NCBI GenBank assembly: GCA_030159075.1
Contig: BROG01000924.1
Coordinates: 155,150-219,149, forward strand
Origin: Atrina japonica
Lineage: Eukaryota > Mollusca > Bivalvia > Pterioida > Pinnidae
Length of the DNA stretch: 64,000 bases
Reading direction: 5' to 3'
Position 1 is the stretch's first letter. Every line of letters begins with the position of its first letter. Shown piece by piece: positions 21,393-35,200 of this stretch. Both the position numbers and the translations under genes were made by a program. The notes below the pieces were generated by a model. It did no database searches and had not been told where the DNA came from. It worked only from the letters and a program-made list of their open reading frames with translations.

Positions 21393-21897
21393 TGTAACCA
21401 CAAAAGATTGGTGTCCATATATGTACTTGACGGGCAGCTAAAATGAAGTTTTCGGTCAATAAACAGATATAAAATTCCAAATTCAAAATTACTGCATAAT
21501 ATTTAGTAATATGACTTAACATTATTATAAAATTATAAACAACTTTCAACACCTTTACAAATTCAGCAGCAATTGAACATGTTAAAAGGTCAAATATCTG
21601 TCATCATCAGTTTTGGTAAACAAGATTTGATGTTTAATGATAATGAATATAAAGTACTGAAGTTGTACTAAGAATGATAGTTGTTACCAAAGGTTGCAAA
21701 GGAACGGCGCCCGTATTCTTCCAATTGTAGATGCTATCTCTATAAGCTTCTAGAATGTCAAAACTGACCACTGGAGTTTGGAAACGACAGAGACCAGCGG
21801 GAAACCGCCTAGAGAGAACACCACCACTCTCTGATTGTTTATACATTTCTCTCACAGACCGGACTTTGAGTTATTGATATTTGTGGGCTGGTTTACA
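21393..21897 (+). repeat. 3' long terminal repeat (505 bp, internally deleted)
   Basis: It starts TGTAACC and ends TTACA. It aligns to the 5' LTR in long blocks with almost no substitutions but lacks about 216 bp in many separate gaps. The lost bases include the TATA box and the AATAAA signal. As assembled it lacks those two LTR signals. Confidence 0.8.
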
Positions 21898-21901
21898 CTT
21901 T
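21898..21901. repeat. Target site duplication CTTT (right)
   Basis: CTTT directly follows the TTACA end of the 3' LTR and matches 10,109-10,112. Confidence 0.65.
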
Positions 21902-21954
21902 CCCAATTATACATTTCTCTCAGGTAACCTTTAAAGCCCTTTGGGACTCTTGTT

Positions 21955-23285
21955 TTTTAAAGCGTAGGGAAGCGTATTGCTGCCATGTGTACAAAATTCT
22001 CGAAATTTCGAGTTATTATCTGGAAAATTTGAAAGGCTATTCATTACAGAAATCTTAATCTTCCTCAGTACATAATCTATATCATTTTTTATGGTGGCTG
22101 ATTTTTGCAATTTCGTTATTTCGCTTTGTCGCAGTGACATAATGATAATTATCGTCATTTCGCCCCGCTTATTATCGCCTTTTTGCAGCGACATAACGAA
22201 AAGACTAAACAACAAAATGCGAAATAACGAAAAACATAAATTCGCTATTTAACGCGGCGAAATTATATGCCCCCCCGCTAATCATTGTCTTTTCGGCCAG
22301 CTATTTATCGTCTTTTAGCCTCGTTAATTATCGTCTTTTCAAAACGACAACCCGCTAATTATCTTCTTTTCGCCTTCCGGTATGGATAGTCTACTCATGC
22401 CATGTGATATGGCATGCTGATGCAGAGGTATTATCCTTTTGCTTTGACACATTGTGATAGGTTTTTCAATCAGCCACTATATGTATTAGATACGATCAGC
22501 GTTCTGCAAACAACTAAAAACTGCACAATACGCATGGGTAGAAAGGCGAAAAGACGATAATTAGCAGGTTGTCGATCCAAAAAGACGATAATTCGCGGAG
22601 GGAAAAAACGATAATAAGCGGGGTGTCGCGAAAAGACGATAATTATCGTTTTGTCGGTGCGACAAAGCGAAATAACAAAATGGCAGGAATCAGAAACCAT
22701 AATTTCTTGATATATCGAAATATTATTTTTAGATAGTGATAGCTGTAATTCTTTATAAACGAGCGTATGGAAGCGTATTGCTTGTCATGCCGGCATGTGT
22801 AAAAAAATTATCTCGAAATTCCGAGTCCCGAAATTTCCAGTTATTATCTCTAAAATTTGAAAGGTTATTCATTACGGAGATCTTCCACTGATGAAATTAA
22901 TCGATCACTAATGTTTATGACTCAGATCAAGATTAAAATTAATTCCATTGATTTCCTGTAAGTCATGTAAGTCTCCGACCAACATTGTTGTGTTGACCGG
23001 GACAAAATGCATCTATTTATAACACTCTAAAATCAAAGTAAATAACTCGAAATTTCGGGATAATTTCTCGAAATATTGTGATAATAATCTTGATTTTTTA
23101 AATAACTCTATATTTCGATTAAAGAAATTTCAAGTTAATAACTCGAAATTTCGAGATAATAATATCGAAATTTCGAGATAATTTCTCGAAATTTCGAAAT
23201 AATAACTCAACATTTCAGGATAATAACTTGAAATTTCGATATGTTTTTTTTCACACATGGCAGCATTTACGCTTCCGTAGAAGAG
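21955..23285. repeat. Foldback element with CTCGAAATTTCGAG palindromes
   Basis: The left end (GGAAGCGTATTGCTGCCATG, about 21,968) and the right end near 23,255-23,278 are inverted versions of one another. The inside is packed with CTCGAAATTTCGAG and GATAATAA words, densest at 23,040-23,240. A second near-copy of the left end lies at about 22,765-22,885, so the element is partly duplicated. It holds another foldback element at 22,090-22,705. It has no coding capacity and is presumably a non-autonomous DNA transposon. Confidence 0.65.
22090..22705. repeat. Nested foldback element with ATTATCGTCTTTTCG units
   Basis: The left arm (about 22,098-22,165, including TTATTTCGCTTTGTCGCA) and the right arm (about 22,620-22,700) are inverted copies. 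Between them ATTATCGTCTTTTCG-like units repeat in one orientation on the left and in the opposite orientation on the right. It interrupts the larger CGAAATTTCG element, so it inserted later. Confidence 0.65.
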
Positions 23286-23339
23286 AGACTCATTATAGGT
23301 CTGCCAAGGTGCAAACATGTTTACAAACACAGATAATTG

Positions 23340-23925
23340 CTTTACTACTGTTTTAGTCGTTACAAATCTTTACTGTGCGTCTACATATCAGAGGTGCTAT
23401 ACTGCTGATTTAAACGTTTAGCTCTACAGATCCTAATTGCTATACTATCGCTGTAGACGCTACAAAGCTATACTGTGCGTCTACAGATCCTAATTGCTAT
23501 ACTTCTGTTTTAGACGTTACAATACTATACTGTGCGTCTACAGATCTTAATTGCTATACTATCGCTGTAGACGCTACAAAGCTATACTGTGCGTCTACAG
23601 ATCCTAATTGCTATACTTCTGTTTTAGACGTTACAATACTATACTGTGCGTCTACAGATCCTAATTGCTATACTATCGCTGTAGACGCTACAAAGCTATA
23701 CTGTGCGTCTACAGATCCTAATTGTTATACTATTGCTTTAGACGTTACAAAGCTATACTGAGCAGACGCACACAGATCCTGATTGCTATTGTTTGAGAAG
23801 TAGCAAAACTATACTGTGCGTCTACAGATCCTAACTGCTATTGTTTGAGACGTAACAAAGCTATACAGTGCGTCTACAGATCCTAATTGCTATTGTTTGA
23901 GACGTAACAAAGCTATATCGAAGCT
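23340..23925. repeat. Tandem repeat, 57-bp unit, about 9-10 copies
   Basis: The word TACTGTGCGTCTACAGATCC recurs at 23,471, 23,528, 23,585, 23,642 and 23,699 with exact 57-bp spacing. Two variants of the inter-word segment alternate (CTATCGCTGTAGACGC and CTTCTGTTTTAGACGT), giving a 114-bp higher-order unit. The right end drifts to 52-56 bp. Confidence 0.9.
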
Positions 23926-24053
23926 ATTGACTGTATTGAAGACTCAGAAACACATATAATGTCAACTGGACTACACATAGTCAAGTCACTGTTGTACATC
24001 GTACATTATAGAATAATTTAAAAAGGTGTCTACTGCACTATAGATTTACAGAG

Positions 24054-24835
24054 TCATAGGCGGATGAAACATTTTAGGTTAGAAGGGGCGTGTTTTTGAT
24101 CTTCAGAGTGCCCTTAGGTGCGGATCGAGAAAATGTTCAGGGGTGGAGTGAGGGTATCAGAATTATACTAGACTGTTATACTACAAGCTTTATTGAACAA
24201 ATTGTTACAAATTTTGGATAAATTGTGAAGCAATAATTCATTGGAGACTATAGTGAAACGTAGTTATTTTTCTTTAAAAAAATAGTTATGAAATGTGGAA
24301 GCTTTCAAGACACGATCTAACTAGAAGTTTCCATGCTTTGAGTGTCGTAAATGTAGAATATCGTCGCAGGGCGGAGCGAGGAGCGAAAATTTCGGGAAAT
24401 TTGTTATCAGTTTTCCTGCTTTTTACTTAAAATGTTTTACACCTAATTTTTTGCTGCGCTCTTCTGCCTGAAGCCTTTCCTGGTCACTACACATAATACT
24501 AGTGTTGGGTCGTAATGGTGTCGGGGCTTAAACATCTTTCAGAAAACATTTGAAATTTGTAAGTCCGTAGACGCATTTTTCTGCTTCCAGACGGAAATAT
24601 GTCTGGATACCGCTAATAACCCATACTGATTATCCTCCTCAAAAGAAGGTTGTTTTAGCAAAAAAGTAACCTAAAATTGGTGTAGAATTTCGGCCTAATT
24701 AGTAATACCCTCCAGACACTGAATTATGACCTCTTACCTTAAACTTTTTTCATTGATAGATTAATTTGTCCTGAAATTGCAGCACTGTAGAATTTGGTGA
24801 TGACTACGGAGTTCGGAAATAAGCTCCTGAGTTAA
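24054..24835 (+). repeat. Dispersed repeat, copy 2
   Basis: Collinear with 2,806-3,560 (see there). The sequence just before it (23,940-24,050) contains GTTGTACATCGTACATTATAG, the core of the satellites that begin near 25.4 kb. Confidence 0.75.
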
Positions 24836-25146
24836 AATTTTGAATGATCAAATATATTTGTAGCCCGATTAGGTATTTTCTAGCTTCCAGACACAAAACC
24901 GTCCTTCAAACTGTATTTTCATTATTTCATTTTCTTATGCTGTTATTTACATTTTTAATGTTTCTTGAAATGCATCAGTTTTAAAATATCAAATGAAAAA
25001 TTGTATAGAACAAAATAAATGAAAAAGAAAATAGAAAATGTTAATATTGCTACCTGTTGTCCTATGTTATAGGACTACGTTTGTCCCGTGGACCAGGGCA
25101 TTTCCCCATTGCGACTTGTTTTTATCCCAATAATGCATTAATTTGG

Positions 25147-25212
25147 CATTTTGTGTTCGCTGAAACTTAAGTTATTATTCACAAAAAACCTAAGTTTCAA
25201 CGAACACAAATG
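25147..25212. repeat. Hairpin, about 24-bp arms
   Basis: Arms at 25,147-25,171 and 25,189-25,212 pair as TGTGTTCG-TGAAACTTA against its complement, with two mismatches and a loop of about 17 bp. It is the core of a small foldback element. The remainder of 24,850-25,420 shows no gene. Confidence 0.7.
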
Positions 25213-25552
25213 TATTCAAAAGCAATTGAAGTGGGGTACAGGTTTTTTTTTATTTTTAAAAGTTTTTTTCTGTATTCAGGTTAGAAAAAAATTGATTTTA
25301 ATATCTCTTAGAGACCATTTTTTGGACGCCCAGATACCAAAACTTTATTTACTATTTTCTATTTGAAAAAGGCAATTTTAGCGGGGCATGCGCCCCACGC
25401 CCCCTTTTAATCCACCTCGGTGAGCTGTTGTATGCCGTACATTATATAGCCATGTAAAATGTCTATTGACAAGACGCTGTTGTACACCGTACATTGTAGA
25501 GCGACGTTTAGTTTATAGTTTAGCCTTTTACCGTCTGGTTAATTAGCATACA

Positions 25553-25556
<4 letters not shown>

Positions 25557-25634
<78 letters not shown>
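25557..25634. repeat. (TA)n microsatellite
   Basis: A pure TA run of about 78 bp. Confidence 0.95.
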
Positions 25635-25641
<7 letters not shown>

Positions 25642-25794
25642 CAGATAGTTAGAATTACAAATATTCAAAATTTTAAACATATATTAGCCTGTAGGGCTAA
25701 ACCACTCTACGTCATTGTAAATTTACCATTATATAGCTAAGTTAAACCGAGATATGAAAAACTGTTTACGACCTCATTTTAGAGCCACGTAATA

Positions 25795-26240
25795 TGTCAA
25801 CTACAGAGAGTTAAGGCGCTGTTGTACACCGTACATTATAGAGTCACATAAGATGTCAACTACAGATAGTTAAGGCGCTGTTGTACATCGTGCATTATAG
25901 AGTCACATAAGATGTCAACTACATATAGTTAAGGCGCTGTTGTACACCGTACATTTTAGAATCAGTTAATATGTCAACTACAGATAGTCAAGGCGCTGTT
26001 GTAAACCGTACATTTTAGAGCCATATAATATGTCAACTAGACTACAAACTGACAAGGCGCTGTTGTACACCGTACATTATAGAGTCACGTAAAATGTCAA
26101 CTACAGATAGTTAAGGTGCAGTTGTACACCGTACATTTTAGAATCACGTAATATGTCAACTACAGATAGTTAAGGCGCTGTTGTAAACCGTACATTTTAG
26201 AGCCATATAATATGTCAACTACACTACAAACTGACAAGGC
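25795..26240. repeat. Satellite precursor array, 59-64 bp units
   Basis: AAGGCGCTGTTGTA-type starts occur at 25,813, 25,872, 25,931, 25,990, 26,054, 26,113, 26,172 and 26,236, giving periods of mostly 59 bp with two of 64 bp. Units share CACCGTACATT and TAxTATGTCAACTAC with the 74-bp satellite next door. Isolated older copies lie at 23,975-24,010 and 25,425-25,500. Confidence 0.85.
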
Positions 26241-29200
26241 GCTGTTCTATACCGTGCATTACGGAACCATTTAAAATGTATACTACACTATACTACACTA
26301 CAAACTGACAAGGCGCTGTTCTATACCGTGCATTATAGAACCATTTAAAATGTATACTACACTATACTACACTACAAACTGACACGGCGCTGTTCTATAC
26401 CGTGCATTACAGAACCATTTAAAATGTATACTACACTATACTACACTACAAACTGACAAGGCGCTGTTCTATACCGTGCATTATAGAACCATTAAAAATG
26501 TATACTACACTATACTACACTACAAACTGACACGGCGCTGTTCTATACCGTGCATTACAGAACCATTTAAAATGTATACTACACTATACTACACTACATA
26601 TTTACAGGGCGCTGTTCTATACCGTGCATTACAGAACCATTTAAAATGTATACTACACTATACTACACTACAAACTGACAAGGCGCTGTTCTATACCGTG
26701 CATTACAGAACCATTTAAAATGTATACTACACTCTACTACACTACATATTTACAGGGCGCTGTTCTACACCGTGCATTACAGAACCATTTAAAATGTATA
26801 CTACACTCTACTACACTACATATTTACAGGGCACTGTTCTACACCGTGCATTACAGAACCATTTAAAATGTATACTACACTATACTACACTACAAACTGA
26901 CAAGGCACTGTTATATACCGTGCATTATAGAACCATTTAAAATGTATACTACACTATACTACACTACAAATTGACAAGGCGCTGTTCTATACCGTGCATT
27001 ACAGACCCATTTAAAATGTATACTACACTCTACTACACTACATATTTACAGGTCGCTGTTCTATACCGTGCATTACAGAACCATTTAAAATGTATACTAC
27101 ACTATACTACACTACAAACTGACAAGGCGCTGTTCTATACCGTGTATTACAGAACCATTTAAAATGTATACTACACTCTACTACACTACATATTTACAGG
27201 GTGCTGTTCTACACCGTGCATTACAGAACCATTTAAAATGTATACTACACTATACTACACTACATATTTACAGGGCGCTGTTCTACACCGTGCAATACAG
27301 AACCATTTAAAATGTATACTACACTCTACTACACTACATATTTACAGGGCGCTGTTTCTACACCGTGCATTACAGAACCATTTAAAATGTATACTACACT
27401 CTACTACACTACATATTTACAGGGCGCTGTTCTACACCGTGCATTACAAAACCATTTAAAATGTATACTACACTATACTACACTACAAACTGACACGGCG
27501 CTGTTCTACACCGTGCATTACAGAACCATTTAAAATGTATACTACACTCTACTACACTACAAACTGACACGGCGCTGTTCTACACCGTGCATTACAGAAC
27601 CATTTAAAATGTATACTACACTCTACTACACTACATATTTACAGGGCGCTGTTCTACACCGTGCATTACAGAACCATTTAAAATGTATACTACACTCTAC
27701 TACACTACATATTTACAGGGCGCTGTTCTACACCGTGCATTACAGAACCATTTAAAATGTATACTACACTATATTACACTACAAACTGACACGGCGCTGT
27801 TCTACACCGTGCGTTACAGAACCATTTAAAATGTATACTACACTCTACTACACTACATATTTACAGGGCGCTGTTCTACACCGTGCATTACAGAACCATT
27901 TAAAATGTATACTACACTATACTACACTACAAACTGACATCGCGCTGTTCTACACCGTGCATTACAGAACCATTTAAAATGTATGCTACACTATACTACA
28001 CTACAAACTGACACGGCGCTGTTCTACACCGTGCATTACAGAACCATTTAAAATGTATGCTACACTATACTACACTACAAACTGACACGGCGCTGTTCTA
28101 TACCGTGCATTACAGAACCACTTAAAATGTATACTACACTATTCTACACTACAAACTGACAAGGCGCTGTTCTATACCGTGCATTACAGAACCATTTAAA
28201 ATGTATACTACACTCTACTACACTACATATTTACAGGGCACTGTTCTATACCGTGCATTACAGAACCATTTAAAATGTATACTACACTATACTACACTAC
28301 AAACTGACAAGGCGCTGTTCTATACCGTGCATTATAGAACCATTTAAAATGTATACTACACTCTACTACACTACATATTTACAGGGCGCTGTTCTACACC
28401 GTGCATTACAGAACCATTTAAAATGTATACTACACTCTACTACACTACATATTTACAGGGCGCTGTTCATTTAAAATGTATACTACACTCTACTGCACTA
28501 CATATTTACAGGGCGCTGTTCTACACCGTGCATTACAGAACCATTTAAAATGTATACTACACTCTACTACACTACTAACTGACACGGCGCTGTTCTACAC
28601 CGTGCATTACAGAACCATTTAAAATGTATACTACACTAAACTACACTACAAATTTACACGGCGCTGTTCTACACCGTGCATTACAGAACCATTTAAAATG
28701 TATACTACACTCTACTACACTACATATTTACAGGGCGCTGTTCTACACCGTGCATTACAGAACCATTTAAAATGTATACTACACTATACTACACTACAAA
28801 CTGACACGGCGCTGTTCTACACCGTGCATTACAGAACCATTTAAAATGTATACTTCACTACACTACACTACATATTTACAGGGCGCTGTTCTACACCGTG
28901 CATTACAGAACCATTGGAAATGTATACTACACTATACTACACTACAAACTGACACGGCGCTGATCTACACCGTGCATTACAGAACCATTTAAAATGTATA
29001 CTACACTCTACTACACTACATATTTACAGGGCGCTGTTCTACACCGTGCATTACAGAACCATTTAAAATGTATACTACACTCTACTACACTACATATTTA
29101 CAGGGCGCTGTTCTACACCGTGCATTACAAAACCATTTAAAATGTATACTACACTATACTACACTACAAACTGACACGGCGCTGTTCTACACCGTGCATT

Positions 29201-32200
29201 ACAGAAACCATTTAAAATGTATACTACACTCTACTACACTACATATTTACAGGGCGCTGTTCTACACCGTGCATTACAGAACCATTTAAAAAATGTATAC
29301 TACACTCTACTACACTACATATTTACAGGTCGCTGTTCTACACCGTGCATTACAGAACCATTTAAAATGTCTACTACACTCTACTACACTACAAACTGAC
29401 ACGGCGCTGTTCTACACCGTGCATTACAGAACCATTTAAAATGTCTACTACACTATACCACACTACATATTTACAGGGCGCTGTTCTACACCGTGCATTA
29501 CAGAACCATTTAAAATGTATACTACACTATACTACACTACAAACTGACAAGGCGATGTTCTATACCGTGCATTACAGAACCATTTAAAATGTATACTACA
29601 CTCTACTACACTACATATTTACAGGTCGCTGTTCTATACCGTGCATTACAGAATGATTTAAAATGTATACTACACTAAACTACACTACAAACTGACAAGG
29701 CGCTGTTCTATACCGTGTATTACAGAACCATTTAAAATGTATACTACACTCTACTACACTACATATTTACAGGGTGCTGTTCTACACCGTGCATTACAGA
29801 ACCATTTAAAATGTATACTACACTATACTACACTACATATTTACAGGGCGCTGTTCTACACCGTGCATTACAGAACCATTTAAAATGTATACTACACTCT
29901 ACTACACTACATATTTACAGGGCGCTGTTCTACACCGTGCATTACAGAACCATTTAAAATGTATACTACACTCTACTACACTACATATTTACAGGGCGCT
30001 GTTCTACACCGTGCATTACAAAACCATTTAAAATGTATACTACACTATACTACACTACAAACTGACACGGCGCTGTTCTACACCGTGCATTACAGAACCA
30101 TTTAAAATGTATACTACACTCTACTACACTACAAACTGACACGGCGCTGTTCTACACCGTGCATTACAGAACCATTTAAAATGTATACTACACTCTACTA
30201 CACTACATATTTACAGGGCGCTGTTCTACACCGTGCATTACAGAACCATTTAAAATGTATACTACACTCTACTACACTACATATTTACAGGGCGCTGTTC
30301 TACACCGTGCATTACAGAACCATTTAAAATGTATACTACACTCTACTACACTACATATTTTACAGGGCGCTGTTCTACACCGTGCATTACAGAACCATTT
30401 AAAATGTATACTACACTATATTACACTACAAACTGACACGGCGCTGTTCTACACCGTGCGTTACAGAACCATTTAAAATGTATACTACACTCTACTACAC
30501 TACATATTTACAGGGCGCTGTTCTACACCGTGCATTACAGAACCATTTAAAATGTATACTACACTATACTACACTACAAACTGACACGGCGCTGTTCTAC
30601 ACCGTGGATTACAGAACCATTTAAAATGTATGCTACACTATACTACACTACAAACTGACACGGCGCTGTTCTACACCGTGCATTACAGAACCATTTAAAA
30701 TGTATGCTACACTATACTACACTACAAACTGACACGGCGCTGTTCTATACCGTGCATTACAGAACCATTTAAAATGTATACTACACTATTCTACACTACA
30801 AACTGACAAGGCGCTGTTCTATACCGTGCATTACAGAACCATTTAAAATGTATACTACACTCTACTACACTACATATTTACAGGGCGCTGTTCTATACCG
30901 TGCATTACAGAACCATTTAAAATGTATACTACACTATACTACACTACAAACTGACAAGGCGCTGTTCTATACCGTGCATTATAGAACCATTTAAAATGTA
31001 TACTACACTCTACTACACTACATATTTACAGGGCGCTGTTCTACACCGTGCATTACAGAACCATTTAAAATGTATACTACACTCTACTACACTACATATT
31101 TACAGGGCGCTGTTCTACACCGTGCATTAGAGAACCATTTAAAAATGTATACTACACTCTACTGCACTACATATTTACAGGGCGCTGTTCTACACCGTGC
31201 ATTACAGAACCATTTAAAATGTATACTACACTCTACTACACTACTAACTGACACGGCGCTGTTCTACACCGTGCATTACAGAACCATTTAAAATGTATAC
31301 TACACTAAACTACACTACAAAATTTACACGGCGCTGTTCTACACCGTGCATTACAGAACCATTTAAAATGTATACTACACTGTACTACACTACATATTTA
31401 CAGGGCGCTGTTCTACACCGTGCATTACAGAACCATTTAAAATGTATACTACACTATACTACACTACAAACTGACACGGCGCTGTTCTACACCGTGCATT
31501 ACAGAACCATTTAAAATGTACACTTCACTACACTACACTACACTATTTTACAGGGCGCTGTTCTACACCGTGCATTACAGAACCATTGGAAAATGTATAC
31601 TACACTATACTACACTACAAACTGACACGGCGCTGATCTACACCGTGCATTACAGAACCATTTAAAATGTATACTACACTCTACTACACTACATATTTAC
31701 AGGGCGCTGTTCTACACCGTGCATTACAGAACCATTTAAAATGTATACTACACTCTACTACACTACATATTTACAGGGCGCTGTTCTACACCGTGCATTA
31801 CAAAACCATTTAAAATGTATACTACACTATACTACACTACAAACTGAGAAGGCGCTGTTCTATACCGTGCATTATAGAACCATTTAAAATGTATACTACA
31901 CTCTACTACACTACATATTTACAGGGCGCTGTTCTACACCGTGCATTACAGAACCATTTAAAATGTATACTACACTCTACTACACTACATATTTACAGGG
32001 CGCTGTTCTACACCGTGCATTAGAGAACCATTTAAAATGTATACTACACTCTACTGCACTACATATTTACAGGGCGCTGTTCTACACCGTGCATTACAGA
32101 ACCATTTAAAATGTATACTACACTCTACTACACTACTAACTGACACGGCGCTGTTCTACACCGTGCATTACAGAACCATTTAAAAATGTATACTACACTA

Positions 32201-35200
32201 AACTACACTACAAATTTACACGGCGCGCTGTTCTACACCGTGCATTACAGAACCATTTAAAATGTATACTACACTGTACTACACTACATATTTACAGGGC
32301 GCTGTTCTACACCGTGCATTACAGAACCATTTAAAATGTATACTACACTATACTACACTACAAACTGACACGGCGCTGTTCTACACCGTGCATTACAGAA
32401 CCATTTAAAATGTATACTTCACTACACTACACTACATATTTACAGGGCGCTGTTCTACACCGTGCATTACAGAACCATTGGAAATGTATACTACACTATA
32501 CTACACTACAAACTGACACGGCGCTGATCTACACCGTGCATTACAGAACCATTTAAAATGTTTATTACACTCTACTATACTACATATTTACAGGGCGCTG
32601 TTCTACACCGTGCATTACAGAACCATTTAAAATGTATACTACACTCTACTACACTACATATTTACAGGGCGCTGTTCTACACCGTGCATTACAAAACCAT
32701 TTAAAATGTATACTACACTATACTACACTACAAACTGACACGGCGCTGTTCTACACCGTGCATTACAGAACCATTTAAAATGTATACTACACTCTACTAC
32801 ACTACATATTTACAGGGCGCTGTTCTACACCGTGCATTACAGAACCATTTAAAATGTATACTACACTCTACTACACTACATATTTACAGGGCGCTGTTGT
32901 ACACCGTGCATTACAGAACCATTTAAAATGTCTACTACACTCTACTACACTACAAACTGACACGGCGCTGTTCTACACCGTGCATTACAGAACCATTTTA
33001 AAAATGTCTACTACACTATACCACACTACATATATTACAGGGCGCTGTTCTACACCGTGCATTACAGAACCATTTAAAATGTATACTACACTATACTACA
33101 CTGCAAACTGACAAGGCGATGTTCTATACCGTGCATTACAGAACCATTTAAAATGTATACTACACTCTACTACACTACATATTAACAGGTCGCTGTTCTA
33201 TACCGTGCATTACAGAATGATTTAAAATGTATACTACACTAAACTACACTACAAACTGACAAGGCGCTGTTCTATACCGTGTATTACAGAACCATTTAAA
33301 ATGTATACTACACTCTACTACACTACATATTTACAGGGTGCTGTTCTACACCGTGCATTACAGAACCATTTAAAATGTATACTACACTATACTACACTAT
33401 ATACACTTACAGGGCGCTGTTCTACACCGTGCATTACAGAACCATTTAAAATGTATACTACACTCTACTACACTACATATTTACAGGGCGCTGTTCTACA
33501 CCGTGCATTACAAAACCATTTAAAATGTATACTACACTACAAACTGACACGGCGCTGTTGTACACCTTGCATTACAGAACCATTTAAAATGTATACTACA
33601 CTCTACTACACTACATGTTTACAGGGCGCTGTTCTACACCGTGCATTACAGAACCATTTAAAATGTATACTACAACACTCTACACTACATATTTACAGGG
33701 CGCTGTTCTACACCGTGCATTACAGAACCATTTAAAATGTATACTACACTCTACTACACTACATATTTACAGGGCGCTGTTCTATACCGTGCATTACAGA
33801 ACCATTTAAAATGTATACTACACTATACTACACTACAAACTGACACGGCGCTATTCTACACCGTGCGATACAGAACCATTTAAAATGTATACTACACTCT
33901 ACTACACTACATATTTACAGGGCGCTGTTCTACACCGTGCATTAAAGAACCATTTAAAATGTATACTACACTATACTACACTACAAACTGACACGGCGCT
34001 GTTCTACACCGTGCATTACAGAACCATTTAAAATGTATGCTACACTATACTACACTACAAACTGACAAGGCGCTGTTCTACACCGTGCATTACAGAACCA
34101 TTTAAAATGTATGCTACAGTATACTACACTACAATCTGACACGGCGCTGTTCTATACCGTGTATTACAGAACCATTTAAAATGTATACTACACTATTCTA
34201 CACTACAAACTGACAAGGCGCTGTTCTATACCGTGCATTACAGAACCATTTAAAATGTATACTACACTCTACTACACTACATATTTACAGGGCGCTGTTC
34301 TATACCGTGCATTACAGAACCATTTAAAATGTATACTACACTATACTACACTACAAACTGAGAAGGCGCTGTTCTATACCGTGCATTATAGAACCATTTA
34401 AAATGTATACTACACTCTACTACACTACATATTTACAGGGCGCTGTTCTACACCGTGCATTACAGAACCATTTAAAATGTATACTACACTCTACTACACT
34501 ACATATTTACAGGGCGCTGTTCTACACCGTGCATTAGAGAACCATTTAAAATGTATACTACACTCTACCGCACTACATATTTACAGGGCGCTGTTCTACA
34601 CCGTGCATTACAGAACCATTTAAAATGTATACTACACTCTACTACACTACTAACTGACACGGCGCTGTTCTACACCGTGCATTACAGAACCATTTAAAAT
34701 GTATACTACACTATACTACACTACAAACTTACACGGCGCTGTTCTACACCGTGCATTACAGAACCATTTAAAATGTATACTACACTCTACTACACTACAT
34801 ATTTACAGGGCGCTGTTCTACACCGTGCATTACAGAACCATTTAAAATGTATACTACACTATACTACACTACAAACTGACACGGCGCTGTTCTACACCGT
34901 GCATTACAGAACCATTTAAAATGTATACTTCAGTCTACTACACTACATATTTACAGGGCGCTGTTCTACACCGTGCATTACAGAACCATTGAAAATGTAT
35001 ACTACACTATACTACACTACAAACTGACACGGCGCTGTTCTACACCGTGCATTACAGAACCATTTAAAATGTATACTACACTCTACTACACTACATATTT
35101 ACAGGGCGCTGTTCTACACCGTGCATTACAGAACCATTTAAAATGTATACTACACTCTACTACACTACATATTTACAGGGCGCTGTTCTACACCGTGCAT

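Larger units (their letters stand above)
10113..21897 (+). mobile_element. Env-bearing Ty3/Gypsy-like LTR retroelement, 11.8 kb
   Basis: The element has two LTRs, a CTTT target duplication and the order gag, protease, reverse transcriptase, RNase H, integrase, accessory block, env. RNase H before integrase, and a GPY/F-like module after the integrase core, place it with Ty3/Gypsy rather than Copia; BEL is not excluded by order alone. It is unusually long because of about 1.7 kb of small frames between integrase and env and a long region after env. The catalytic motifs of protease, RT, RNase H and integrase are all visible, but frames are interrupted many times by small indels. As written it cannot make intact proteins. 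It is either recently inactivated or carries sequencing indels. The exact lineage needs a phylogeny. Confidence 0.9.

Noticed and set aside
23340..23925. CRISPR-like array
   Set aside because: The 57-bp units are contiguous satellite copies with no unique spacers, and the context is eukaryotic.
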